Notes: generated from the letters alone by a model not told the origin. Counted from the first letter of the stretch, positions 7,423-15,630 are shown. The stretch: DNA of 38,614 nt from Lachnospiraceae bacterium (GCA_022510625.1 JAFLTD010000021.1:1-38614); one strand, 5' to 3'. Numbers and translations: made by a program.

Positions 7423-8124
7423 ATGGATATCGGAAGTTTATATAATGTTTTGATCGGTGCAACGACCAGGCAGATAAATACGAATACAGGCATCAGCAGG
7501 AATATTACTAACAACGTTTCATTCGGCGATATTCTTGCGGCAGTAAGAAATGAGGAGACCGTGTCTGCACGGGACATGTTTTCTGCGGTGTTTTCCGACT
7601 ATAACGTTGACGTGAAAGCGGGAAATGACAATGTATCGGCATCTAAACTCAACTATGGGCAGATGGTGATAAACATCCCTGATGAGCTGCGTGACAAGAT
7701 GGAAGCCGACCCGCAGTATGCTTGGGAGGTCGTTGAGAAAGTACAAAAATACAAGGCGGATTACGACAGAAAAGACAATGCTCTGGCATCCGCCTATGGA
7801 TATAATCAGACGCTGCATCAGATGTCGAAAAGATATTGCTTTAGTCTGGATGATGCGGGTAGTGTCAAGAGCTGTCAAGTAACGGGTGGTATCCTTGATG
7901 CGCAGAGCAAAAGCACGGCACAGAGCAGCAACAGCTCTAAAATCAGAAATAATCAGCAGGCAACGCAAAGGCGATTCACCACCACGTCTGCAAGACGCAG
8001 CGCTAACGTGGAGACAATGCCGATTGACGCACTGTCTTTACTGACGACGAAAATGGACTACCTAAATAATGCTTCGTATTTTGGTCCGACGTATGCGTAT
8101 AATGATATACTTAGAAATTGGTGA
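7423..8124 (+). CDS. Array protein 10, unknown function (233 aa)
   Basis: The frame opens at 7363, but ATG 7423 follows GGGAGGGAG and gives the array-like start MDIGSLYNVLIGATTRQINT. VSFGDILAAV follows at about residue 31, the same F-hydrophobic element seen in the other members. The middle is charged and helical (DELRDKMEADPQYAWEVVEK), and the C-terminal part is Ser/Thr/Gln/Arg-rich and probably flexible. I see no close paralogue inside the window. There is one cysteine pair (YCFSL..., SCQV) without metal-site spacing, and no signal peptide or membrane segment. It is the last gene of the array; the next genes are on the other strand. Confidence 0.72.
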   Translation: MDIGSLYNVLIGATTRQINTNTGISRNITNNVSFGDILAAVRNEETVSARDMFSAVFSDYNVDVKAGNDNVSASKLNYGQMVINIPDELRDKMEADPQYAWEVVEKVQKYKADYDRKDNALASAYGYNQTLHQMSKRYCFSLDDAGSVKSCQVTGGILDAQSKSTAQSSNSSKIRNNQQATQRRFTTTSARRSANVETMPIDALSLLTTKMDYLNNASYFGPTYAYNDILRNW

Positions 8125-8290
8125 TAGAATGGGCTTTGTGGGCTTGTGAAATATCTTCACTCATTTCCACCATATATAAGCTCCAGAGGCGCTTCCTGAG
8201 AACGATACTTTTTAAACATTAATTGATTTTCTTCCACCAAAAGACTTCTTCTTAGCATTTTGATAGCGGTTTTATATCAGAATATCTGAA

Positions 8291-8323
8291 TAAGGAGCCC
8301 ATAATGGCACTATGGACTCCTTA
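8291..8323 (-). terminator. Hairpin terminator, sigma/anti-sigma operon
   Basis: TAAGGAGcCCATA and TATGGaCTCCTTA (8291-8303, 8311-8323) pair over 13 positions with one mismatch and a 7-base loop. It lies just after the stop of the minus-strand gene ending at 8342. The trailing sequence on that strand is only moderately T-rich. It could also stop the array transcript arriving from the other side. Confidence 0.6.
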
Positions 8324-8341
8324 CAAGTCAAAAGGGAAAAA

Positions 8342-9016
8342 TTATTCCTTATTGGAATCGGTTTCAATCGTAGTCCACACCATTGTTGCTACTGATTCAG
8401 TCCATTCCTCGTCGGTATTCCAATCCACTGGAATCGTGACAATTGTCGCTTCTATCGGTTCGCCTGTCTCGACATTGGTGATATATACCGTCTCTATCTT
8501 TATGGCTTCCAGCTCTCGAACCGTAGTTATCTGTCGGACACCGTCAAGCCGACTGATCTTATCACGAACAGCTTGTGTGTCAGTGCCCAGTCGTACACTT
8601 ACCTGATAATTATCGCTGTCCTTAAGAGGATTTTCCTCAAAGGATGCAGCAAGTTCTTCGGTGAGGTAATTGGTCTGAAACTCATCCCAAGCATTGCTGC
8701 CGCTGACATATTGACAAGAAGTGATCTCGGGCATCTGTGCCAGCTCGTCTCCCAGAGCCTTTTTTTCCTCCTGCGTCAGATCGTAGTCCATAAAGATTAC
8801 CAACTGTTTTTCCTGATAGACGTTATATGCTGCATAGGAAGTTGAGCCGACTGCGATCAGGCAGAAGGCGGCAGCCAGCGCCGCACAGATTTTGGAGTAG
8901 CGGCTGTATCGGTAATGTTTGGGGGCTGGCTGGGAACAGTTCTGTAGCAGCGCATCTGCCATTTCGGATGGCATGGTAATAGAGTCCTTCAATTGTAACA
9001 TATCTCTTTCATTCAT
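8342..9016 (-). CDS. Membrane anti-sigma-like protein with FtsX-type outer domain
   Basis: The gene overlaps the upstream ECF sigma gene by 4 bases, the usual sigma/anti-sigma arrangement. A cytoplasmic N-terminus of about 42 residues precedes one membrane segment (ICAALAAAFCLIAVGSTSYA, about 43-63). The outer part then follows the pattern of the extracellular domain of the cell-division protein FtsX: VIFMDYDLTQEE, LAQMPEITSCQYVS, AWDEFQTNYL, NPLKDSDNYQVSVRLGT, then ISRLDGVRQI. In FtsX this domain contacts cell-wall hydrolase activators; here it stands alone on a single-span protein, so a sensing role for cell-wall state is my inference. The N-terminus has no zinc-finger HxxxCxxC motif. ATG start with AGGAGGTT upstream. 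Confidence 0.75.
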   Translation of the reverse strand: MNERDMLQLKDSITMPSEMADALLQNCSQPAPKHYRYSRYSKICAALAAAFCLIAVGSTSYAAYNVYQEKQLVIFMDYDLTQEEKKALGDELAQMPEITSCQYVSGSNAWDEFQTNYLTEELAASFEENPLKDSDNYQVSVRLGTDTQAVRDKISRLDGVRQITTVRELEAIKIETVYITNVETGEPIEATIVTIPVDWNTDEEWTESVATMVWTTIETDSNKE

Positions 9017-9483
9017 AGTATAACCTCCTTTTTCAATGCTTCTCTTGCGCGTTGTAACCTCTTTTTCACGGCGTTTTCGGACAAACCGATGATTTTCGCA
9101 ATTTCTTTGACGGTGTATCCTTCAAAGTAATATAAAAGCAGCACGGTTTTCCATTTGGCGGGCAGTGCATAAAGTTCCTGCATAAAATGCTGTTTTTCCG
9201 GTGCCGGAAGGCATTCCTGCAATTGTTCCAAATCTATGTATGAATGACTTTTGCGAAAGCGCAGGCAGTCCTTGCAGCAGTTTGAGGCTACACGGAGAAG
9301 CCACGCTTTCTCGTGATCCTGAGACAAAAAAGCAGGCGCCTTTTCCATATATCGCAGCAGTACTTCCTGCAATACATCCTGAACATCGTGTGGGTTGCCC
9401 AGAAGCAGATATGTAGTCCGATAGAGCACATCACCGTATGTCTGTAGGATGCGGCCGACTTCAGGCTCACTTTTTCTCTTCAC
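9013..9483 (-). CDS. ECF-type RNA polymerase sigma factor
   Basis: This 156-aa protein has the two-domain ECF layout. Sigma-2 is near residues 10-80 (LYRTTYLLLGNPHDVQDVLQ, then AWLLRVASNCCKDCLRFRK). Sigma-4 is near 100-150 (LPAKWKTVLLLYYFEGYTVK, then EIAKIIGLSENAVKKRLQRA). It should direct polymerase to extracytoplasmic-stress promoters and be held by the co-transcribed membrane protein. The start is GTG 9483 behind AAAGGAGGG. An ECF-like promoter lies upstream, consistent with autoregulation. Length and motifs are normal for the family. Confidence 0.93.
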   Translation of the reverse strand: MKRKSEPEVGRILQTYGDVLYRTTYLLLGNPHDVQDVLQEVLLRYMEKAPAFLSQDHEKAWLLRVASNCCKDCLRFRKSHSYIDLEQLQECLPAPEKQHFMQELYALPAKWKTVLLLYYFEGYTVKEIAKIIGLSENAVKKRLQRAREALKKEVIL

Positions 9484-9528
9484 GACTTACTCCCTCCTTT
9501 GTATTCTATTATAGAGGCCTCTCACACT

Positions 9529-9558
9529 ATATACGAGCAAATATCCGTTAAAGTGACA
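9529..9558 (-). promoter_or_regulatory. ECF-like promoter of the sigma gene at 9013-9483
   Basis: Reading the minus strand, TGTCACTT (9558-9551) is followed after 15 bases by CGTATAT (9535-9529). The CGTA -10 core is typical of ECF promoters in Firmicutes. A palindrome AGAGGCCTCT lies in the leader (9514-9523). The likely reader is the sigma factor it drives. Confidence 0.5.
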
Positions 9559-9666
9559 GGAAAAGCGTGGAAATTATAAAAAAATATTTTCCTCGCTTTT
9601 ATCGATATGCTAAAATAAACTAGCATTCTAGATGATTAGAGATTGTAGTATAAAGGAGATTATCGT

Positions 9667-10002
9667 ATGGAAAAACGCATTTTAAATTACAGAAAATACA
9701 TTGATGAGCTGCTGATGCGCAGTGATTTGGATTGGGAAGCTGTTATTAGAGAGCACTTGATTCAGATTTCCTTTTTTCAGCATGAGAGGCTGATTCATTT
9801 GATCGTGACGATCACTTTTGCAATTTTGGAGGTGATTGTGATCGGTCTGTGTGTCGTATCGTTTACGCCGGGCGTCGGACTGCTTGCGATTGCATTGTTG
9901 GTTCTGCTCATTCCGTACGTACGGCATTACTACATATTGGAAAATGAGGTACAGAAGATGTATTGGCAGTACGATAAGATGGTCGAGAATAGAGATCAAT
10001 AA
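9667..10002 (+). CDS. Small two-span membrane protein (111 aa)
   Basis: TAAAGGAG lies upstream of ATG 9667. After a charged 40-residue N-terminus (LLMRSDLDWEAVIREHLIQI, then SFFQHERL) come two adjacent membrane segments, LIVTITFAILEVIVIGLCVV and LLAIALLVLLIPYVRHYYIL, and a short charged tail. The protein probably forms a hairpin with both ends in the cytoplasm. I do not recognise a named family. It is divergent from the sigma/anti-sigma operon and lies upstream of the lipoprotein gene, which has its own promoter. Confidence 0.8.
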   Translation: MEKRILNYRKYIDELLMRSDLDWEAVIREHLIQISFFQHERLIHLIVTITFAILEVIVIGLCVVSFTPGVGLLAIALLVLLIPYVRHYYILENEVQKMYWQYDKMVENRDQ

Positions 10003-10014
10003 TTATATTTTTTT

Positions 10015-10050
10015 TGCAACCTTCTCCTTCTCTCAGGGGTATTACTATTG
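10015..10050 (+). promoter_or_regulatory. Shared ECF-like promoter, copy 1 (lipoprotein gene)
   Basis: TGCAACCTTCTCC begins at 10015. After the hexamer TGCAAC come exactly 17 bases and then GGTATTACTATT. The same motif and spacing occur at 15563, 29221 and 31134. It lies about 50 bases before the lipoprotein start. A run of eight T precedes it, as it does at copy 2. Confidence 0.65.
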
Positions 10051-10097
10051 AAAACGAAAAAATGACAGAGCATGAATGCCCTGGAACGGAGGAGAAA

Positions 10098-11414
10098 ATG
10101 AAGAAGAAAACACTGGCATTGTTGCTGGCAATCAGCTGTGCGTTATCGGCGACGGCGTGCGGCGCCGCAGACGAGGAGGTCTCTGCATCCATAGAGGAGG
10201 CACGAGACGAGATTGAGGAGGAACTCGAGGAGGAGCCGGAAGAGGAAGAGCTTAAGGAAGAGGAAATTGAAGAAGAAGAACCCGAGGCGGAAGAGGAAGA
10301 AGAGGCGGAAGAGGAGGAACCTGCAAGTGCGAGGAAACCTATGAAACCTACATGGGCACCTTCCGAGCTGTCGGACGATTTGTACGATTTCCAGGTATCC
10401 ATTGACGGTACGGTATATCAGTTCCCCATGTGGTACTCTGAGTTCGAGGCCCTCGGCTGGGAGTATGACGGAGACAACACGCAGACGCTGTCTTCCAATC
10501 AAATGACGTTGACCGAAGTTTGGAAGAAGGACGGAATCAGGGCATATACAAGATTTGCCAACTTGTCCATGAACACAGTTCCTTTTTCGGAAAGCATGGT
10601 GGCGGGCATAACCTTAGAGGACAATTATGTCAAAGACAGCGGATGGGAAATCTTAATGCCGGGGGGCATACAGTGGGGTGTCTCCAATACCGACGATATC
10701 ATCGCGGCATATGGTGATCCCAGCGACGATTATGACGGCGACTTATGGTATAAGATGACCTATAAGTATGACTACTACAGAGAGATTAATTTGTACGTAT
10801 TCAAAGATGACGATACGCTCAAAAAGATTGAGATTGAGAATCTTATAGAGTTGGAAGGCGCCGACAATTCCGTTGATGAGACCGTTCCCGATCTGGTGAA
10901 GGATTACGTTGCACCGAAATCGTTAGGCACTGATTACTATGCCTACACTGCGGAGCTGGAGGGAGTTGTGTACTCTCTGCCCTGTCCGGTATCGGTTATG
11001 TTGGAGAACGGGTTTACCATTGATGAAGCCGATTCCGACAGTGTAGTAGCGGCAGGCGGTAACGGATGGGTCAATCTGCGATATAATAATCAGACATTGC
11101 GCACGATGGTGGAAAATTATGCGGACTATGCAACCACAGTGGAAAACTGCTTTGTCCTGACGATGAAGTCAAGTGTAAACGGACCGGAGTTTAAGCTGGT
11201 ATTCCCCGGCAATATTAAGGTGGGCGATTCGGAAGCGGCGGTGAAGAAAGCCGTTGCCGGTTTTAACTGCGAGGTGAGCACTTCTGACAGCGGATACACT
11301 TACTATGAAGTATCTGATCCCGATAAAGGTGTATTGGACAGATACACGATCACCGTCAAGGACGGAAGTGTATGCACTTTGGAAGTGAAGAACGCAACAG
11401 AGCCGGAATATTAA
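10098..11414 (+). CDS. Glu-rich lipoprotein with two similar outer domains
   Basis: The frame is open from 10014, but ATG 10098 follows GGAGGAGAAA and gives a lipoprotein signal, MKKKTLALLLAISCALSATA then C21 (lipobox ATAC, a weak one). A very acidic Glu-rich linker covers about residues 27-77. Two related domains follow. The first runs from FQVSIDGTVYQFPMWYSEF through LMPGGIQWGVSNTDDIIAAY to VFKDDDTLKKIEIENL. The second runs from YTAELEGVVYSLPCPVSVML through FPGNIKVGDSEAAVKKAV to YTITVKDGSVCTLEVKNA. So it looks like an internal duplication. It should sit on the outer face of the membrane. Function unknown; the promoter suggests an envelope-stress regulon. Confidence 0.82.
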   Translation: MKKKTLALLLAISCALSATACGAADEEVSASIEEARDEIEEELEEEPEEEELKEEEIEEEEPEAEEEEEAEEEEPASARKPMKPTWAPSELSDDLYDFQVSIDGTVYQFPMWYSEFEALGWEYDGDNTQTLSSNQMTLTEVWKKDGIRAYTRFANLSMNTVPFSESMVAGITLEDNYVKDSGWEILMPGGIQWGVSNTDDIIAAYGDPSDDYDGDLWYKMTYKYDYYREINLYVFKDDDTLKKIEIENLIELEGADNSVDETVPDLVKDYVAPKSLGTDYYAYTAELEGVVYSLPCPVSVMLENGFTIDEADSDSVVAAGGNGWVNLRYNNQTLRTMVENYADYATTVENCFVLTMKSSVNGPEFKLVFPGNIKVGDSEAAVKKAVAGFNCEVSTSDSGYTYYEVSDPDKGVLDRYTITVKDGSVCTLEVKNATEPEY

Positions 11415-11458
11415 GCTGCAGACGTGAAAGCTGCGCTATATTATTCTGTTCACACAAT

Positions 11459-11504
11459 CCCCTATCGTGTATAATAAAATAAATATCCATTATTTTGATA
11501 GGGG
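11459..11504 (+). promoter_or_regulatory. Promoter region and inverted repeat over ribosome site
   Basis: TTCACA (11449-11454) with TATAAT (11470-11475) makes a plausible promoter with a 15-base spacer. CCCCTATC (11459-11466) in that spacer is the exact complement of GATAGGGG (11497-11504), which holds the ribosome site of the sigma gene. Transcripts that begin at this promoter would lack the first arm; read-through RNA from the lipoprotein gene would contain both and could hide the ribosome site. Confidence 0.45.
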
Positions 11505-11511
11505 ATTTTGT

Positions 11512-12009
11512 ATGCCGAAAGAGGAACAGATTACGACGGAAGCGGCGATTGACAGGTATGCTGATATGGTGTACAGGCTGGCGCTGTCGCAGATGAAAAA
11601 TACAACAGATGCGGATGATTTGTTTCAGGAAGTGTTCGTGCGGCTGGTGAGTCACATACAGGATCTGGAGTCCTGGGAACATGTGAAAGCATGGCTGATC
11701 CGAGTGACGATCAATTGCGCTAAAAAGCACTTTGAACAGTATTGGAACAAAAACGTAGATTACATGGATGAGCCGGAGCAGATGGCGGATGAAAGCGGCG
11801 GATATGAACTGCCCGAGGAACATCCGGTGCGGGCGGCGGTGCAGAAGCTGCCGACAAAATACCGGCTGGTGATACATCTGCACTATTTTGAGGAAAAGAC
11901 GGTTGCGGAGATTGCGCAGCTGACCGATCAGAAAGAGACTACCGTGAAATCCCAGATGCACCGTGCGCGGGAGATGTTAAAAGACCTAATCGGAGATGAA
12001 CTACAGTAA
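11512..12009 (+). CDS. ECF-type RNA polymerase sigma factor
   Basis: ATG 11512 is used because TAGGGGA lies in front of it; the frame opens further up at 11467 inside the promoter. The 165-aa protein has sigma-2 (RYADMVYRLALSQMKNTTDA, DDLFQEVFVRL, then AWLIRVTINCAKKHFEQYW) and sigma-4 (KLPTKYRLVIHLHYFEEKTV, then AEIAQLTDQKETTVKSQMHR). It is followed 15 bases later by its likely membrane anti-sigma and then by a transglutaminase-like gene. It could read the AACC-type promoters found on either side of this locus, but its own promoter does not match that motif. Confidence 0.93.
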   Translation: MPKEEQITTEAAIDRYADMVYRLALSQMKNTTDADDLFQEVFVRLVSHIQDLESWEHVKAWLIRVTINCAKKHFEQYWNKNVDYMDEPEQMADESGGYELPEEHPVRAAVQKLPTKYRLVIHLHYFEEKTVAEIAQLTDQKETTVKSQMHRAREMLKDLIGDELQ

Positions 12010-12024
12010 AAGGAAGTCATGATT

Positions 12025-12858
12025 ATGATGGATCAATATAAAAACGAAACTTCACAGATACATGCGCCGACGGATTTGATTCGCAGGACCAAGGAGGCCG
12101 TCCGCGAAGAGGAACAGCGAATTCTGCGGGAGACCATGCAGCCGGAGCCGGTAGTGCAGCCCAAACGTTCCTATGCGAAAGTGTACAGGTGGGCTCTCCC
12201 CGTAGTTGCAGCAGCGGCAGTCTGTCTGGTAGTGTTTAATCTCTCCGTGATGAGATTTGGGCGCAGTATGAATGAATCAGCGACAAATGCCCCGACGGAT
12301 ATAGCATCCGACGCGGCGGATTCAAGCGGCATGGAATTCCAGTTGGGCGCTTTGGATACGGTTGAGGATGCCGTTGCGGCGGATGAGCCCATCGATAAGG
12401 GAGAGGGAAGCATCATGGACATGACACAGGGGACGGCTGCAGAGACAGCCGTGGCAGAAGCGGCAGAAGAGTATGAGGAAGACGACTCTGATGCGGACGG
12501 ATGTGCGGAGGCAGTGACATCTGCCGAGAATAATGACTATGATGATGCCACACCCGGAGAGACGGAGAAAAAACAGGAAAGCAGTTATATAGACAGTATC
12601 TACGGCAGCCGTCTGTGGATTGAGAAAGTAGACGAGGCACCCTCTTTCTATGAGGGTCTCAGCACGGAGCACATTACCGTACACGGCGTCAATATCTTTG
12701 TGGCACAGGATACAGACGGCACATGGATAGCCTATGCGCGAAAGAGCGGGCAAAGATACTTGATCAGCGGGGAATTGACGGAGAATGATATCGACCGAGA
12801 AGCTTTTGCGGAGGAGGCATATGAACTGCTGATGGAAACCATAGGAAATGCAGAGTAG
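12025..12858 (+). CDS. Probable membrane anti-sigma factor (277 aa)
   Basis: Of three close ATGs (12019, 12025, 12028), 12025 has the best spacing from AGGAAG. The N-terminal 55 residues are charged and presumably cytoplasmic. One membrane segment follows (VYRWALPVVAAAAVCLVVFN, about 57-76), then an outer acidic, Ala/Glu/Asp-rich linker. A small folded C-terminal domain has FYEGLSTEHITVHGVNIFVA and GTWIAYARKSGQRYLISGEL, resembling the DUF4367-like tails of Firmicutes anti-sigma proteins. No zinc-binding motif was seen. Position directly behind the sigma gene supports the role; sequence alone would not. Confidence 0.75.
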   Translation: MMDQYKNETSQIHAPTDLIRRTKEAVREEEQRILRETMQPEPVVQPKRSYAKVYRWALPVVAAAAVCLVVFNLSVMRFGRSMNESATNAPTDIASDAADSSGMEFQLGALDTVEDAVAADEPIDKGEGSIMDMTQGTAAETAVAEAAEEYEEDDSDADGCAEAVTSAENNDYDDATPGETEKKQESSYIDSIYGSRLWIEKVDEAPSFYEGLSTEHITVHGVNIFVAQDTDGTWIAYARKSGQRYLISGELTENDIDREAFAEEAYELLMETIGNAE

Positions 12859-12894
12859 GTATGCAGCTTCATGATATGGAAGGAATCAGGATAG

Positions 12895-15519
12895 ATGAAA
12901 TTTGAAAATGACTATGTACGAATTGAAATTGAAAGAAAAGAACTGACAGAAGAACAGAAAGAACAGCACCGCGCTAAGAGCAAAAAGCGCAGACCGTATG
13001 TCATCACGGCGGTTGTGCTGGCAGCGGCGGTGGTAAGCGGTGCTTTATACGGACATTATCATAAGCCTCAGGAACAGGGCAGTGATATGGCGGCGACCAC
13101 AGAGCAGAAGACGGATCATGATAATAGCGCTGCTGAAACGGATGTAAACGCGGATGTGGCAGCAGTATCGCAGGAAGAGGACGATCTGTTGGCCGATGCA
13201 ACTTATGTGACATCGGTTCATCTGGCGACGAGTACAAAAGAGAAATACAAAGATACGCCTCTGTACGGCTACACTTACGGTGAGACGGTGGAGGAACTGG
13301 GCCGCAGTGATGCGATTACCGTTCACATGGATTTTGATCCTTATTCGATGGAGGGGATTGACGATTGGGGATATTTCTATGAAATATTCCAGAATCCGGA
13401 TCTTACCGGGGAGATTGTAGGGTCTTCCTACGATTGGGATGAGGCTTCCGGAACACTCACAATCGCGCCGCCGAACTATGCACCCGCGTGCATTGCTACC
13501 TTGGGGCTTGACGCGGATCTGGTGAATCGTTATGATCACTCCCAGTATATTCTCTTTGATTACGGCAGCGGTATGACTTGGGGAAATCTCGATACATTAT
13601 ATCTTGCCTGCTATTATGACGAGAAGACCGGTGAGAAGCTGGCGGAACCGGAGGTGAGCATCATCACGTTAAAGGCGGAACTCGAGGATAATCCGGTACT
13701 GGATTATGTGATTCTCGATGACGGCAGACCGGAATTCAGATGGACTCCCGTGGAGGGTGCCGCGGAGTATATTGTCTGCAAAGTGGATTACAGCCCTGCA
13801 AAGGGATATGAACATATGATGTATCCTATGGGATCGACCGAGGATACAAGATGGACCACGGAAGCGGTCGAGTTCAGCAGCTATGCGACGGCAAACAAGG
13901 ACTTCAAATCATTTCGTGTAAGTCAGGATGACTGGAAAAACGAGAGTACATATGATTATTATATGGACGAGTATGAGCCCGGATCGGTAGTGAAGTCGAC
14001 TTGGGTGGAGGACGGTGACAGTGCAATTTGCGTGATCGCGGTCGGTCAGAACGGGACATCAATGATCAGCAACACTTTCTTTTTCAGCGATCTTGCCCCC
14101 AATTTACCGCATTCTGTTGCTACTTATACGGAGAAAGAGAACGGATTTACAAGAGAATACGAGTCTATCGAGAATTTTCCGGCCTATGATTATGTGACCA
14201 TGTGTGACGGAATCACTAATCAGAAGCTGATCGATTACCATACGGAGGAGGCGAGTGTAGCACCCAAGAGAGTGTGGTACGTGGACGAGGAGGGTAATTA
14301 TCTCGAAGGCGAGACCCTCAATTATCTGACAGTGCCATATGTGGTGGAGGGCACACCCTTTTCCTATTCAATGGAACTGGCGAATTATGATAACTCGAAT
14401 CTGCAGGCGGATATGAAGTTCCTCGAAGACAGGGAGGCGCAGCTTCGCAAGAAGGCGGGCGATAAAGGACCCACTGCATTGCGGGACAGAGATACGAAAG
14501 TTGCGGAGGCACCGCAGCAGGAAATTCGTCAGGTAGAGGATATTGAGATCTTTGCAAACAGTGCCCTCGGTGAGTATCTGACCGCCAATATGTTGGCCGG
14601 TGTGGAAATCATCGATATATCCGAATTCCCGGAGGCAAAAGATATGGCGTTGTTGGATGATATCTTTATGGAGGCATATTATCAGAATCCGCTGATTTTG
14701 GGCGTTCAGGGATATCAGGTCAACCGTCAGTTGATGTTGATACGTGTGGCATATGATGATGACAGTAAGACACAGGCAAGAAAACAGAAGGAAATTCAGG
14801 AGAAGTTGACGGAAGTTGTCTCAGAAATTATCACGCCCGGCATGACGGATGAGGAGATTGAGTTGGCAATCAATCAGTATTTGTGTGATACGGTCACTTA
14901 CGATGAAGATGCGCTTGCCAACGCGGAAGAAAATGATTTCATGTATGTAGATGAAAGTTTCAATGATTCTTTTACAGCATACGGTGCCCTGATCAACGGC
15001 AAGTGTGTATGCAGCGGTTACGCGGCAGCGTTTAAGCTGTTGTCTGATACGGCCGGACTGGAAAGCATTGTAGTTACCGGCATTTTGGACGGCGGACTGG
15101 CACATGCGTGGAATAAGATCAAACTGGACGGTGACTGGCAGATCGTAGATGTTACCAACAACGATACGGATTTTATTCCAAACGCACTGCTCAACCTTCC
15201 GGATTACGCCGGGGAGAGAGTCCTGGTAGAAGACAAGAGCTTTATGATGGATAAACTGATCGATGACTATAAGGGTGACAGTGAGAGCTGTGAATATTAT
15301 CATGTCACGGATCGCTATTTTCCGACCGAGGAGATGGCAGAACGGCTCGCCGAGGATCTGCAGTCGGAAGGAGAGGCTGCGCTGAGGACAGATTACGACC
15401 TGGATGACGAAAGATTCTATGATATCACGGATGCCGTTTATGCGATTATGGGTGATGATGTGAGTCTGTACGGCTTTTACTGGATGGGTGTTATCTACTT
15501 AAATACAGGCGGTTTCTGA
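12895..15519 (+). CDS. Membrane-anchored transglutaminase-like protein (874 aa)
   Basis: Residues 1-32 are charged, then one membrane segment (YVITAVVLAAAVVSGALYG, about 35-53), so the large remainder is outside the cell. The middle holds beta-rich repeats of fibronectin-like look (FRWTPVEGAAEYIVCKVDYS; VAGQNG-like VIAVGQNGTSMIS). The C-terminal part is a transglutaminase/protease-like core with a visible triad: C706 in GKCVCSGYAAAFKLL, H737 in LAHAWNKIKLDG and D752 in WQIVDVTNND. Such enzymes act on surface proteins or peptides as crosslinkers or proteases. It lies 36 bases after the anti-sigma gene and is likely in the same operon, so the sigma factor may control surface remodelling. Confidence 0.85.
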   Translation: MKFENDYVRIEIERKELTEEQKEQHRAKSKKRRPYVITAVVLAAAVVSGALYGHYHKPQEQGSDMAATTEQKTDHDNSAAETDVNADVAAVSQEEDDLLADATYVTSVHLATSTKEKYKDTPLYGYTYGETVEELGRSDAITVHMDFDPYSMEGIDDWGYFYEIFQNPDLTGEIVGSSYDWDEASGTLTIAPPNYAPACIATLGLDADLVNRYDHSQYILFDYGSGMTWGNLDTLYLACYYDEKTGEKLAEPEVSIITLKAELEDNPVLDYVILDDGRPEFRWTPVEGAAEYIVCKVDYSPAKGYEHMMYPMGSTEDTRWTTEAVEFSSYATANKDFKSFRVSQDDWKNESTYDYYMDEYEPGSVVKSTWVEDGDSAICVIAVGQNGTSMISNTFFFSDLAPNLPHSVATYTEKENGFTREYESIENFPAYDYVTMCDGITNQKLIDYHTEEASVAPKRVWYVDEEGNYLEGETLNYLTVPYVVEGTPFSYSMELANYDNSNLQADMKFLEDREAQLRKKAGDKGPTALRDRDTKVAEAPQQEIRQVEDIEIFANSALGEYLTANMLAGVEIIDISEFPEAKDMALLDDIFMEAYYQNPLILGVQGYQVNRQLMLIRVAYDDDSKTQARKQKEIQEKLTEVVSEIITPGMTDEEIELAINQYLCDTVTYDEDALANAEENDFMYVDESFNDSFTAYGALINGKCVCSGYAAAFKLLSDTAGLESIVVTGILDGGLAHAWNKIKLDGDWQIVDVTNNDTDFIPNALLNLPDYAGERVLVEDKSFMMDKLIDDYKGDSESCEYYHVTDRYFPTEEMAERLAEDLQSEGEAALRTDYDLDDERFYDITDAVYAIMGDDVSLYGFYWMGVIYLNTGGF

Positions 15520-15562
15520 TTGCCGCATGACAAAATAAATTTTGGAAAATTTTTTTAAATCT

Positions 15563-15597
15563 TGCAACCTTTTCCTTATCTGAGAGGTATTCATAGT
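15563..15597 (+). promoter_or_regulatory. Shared ECF-like promoter, copy 2 (VWA lipoprotein gene)
   Basis: TGCAACCTTTTCC begins at 15563. After TGCAAC come exactly 17 bases, then GGTATTCATAG. A run of seven T lies just upstream. The start codon is 44 bases after the GT core. Confidence 0.65.
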
Positions 15598-15630
15598 AGG
15601 AGCAACGTGCTCTCAAAGGAGGAAAAGGGT

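Noticed and set aside
526-8124. Prophage or transposon origin of the array
   Set aside because: No integrase, transposase, structural phage gene or flanking direct repeat was seen; base composition is like the neighbours.
9908-10402. Minus-strand Ser-rich ORF of 164 aa
   Set aside because: It is the complement of the Glu codon tract of the lipoprotein gene; low-complexity antisense shadow without a ribosome site.
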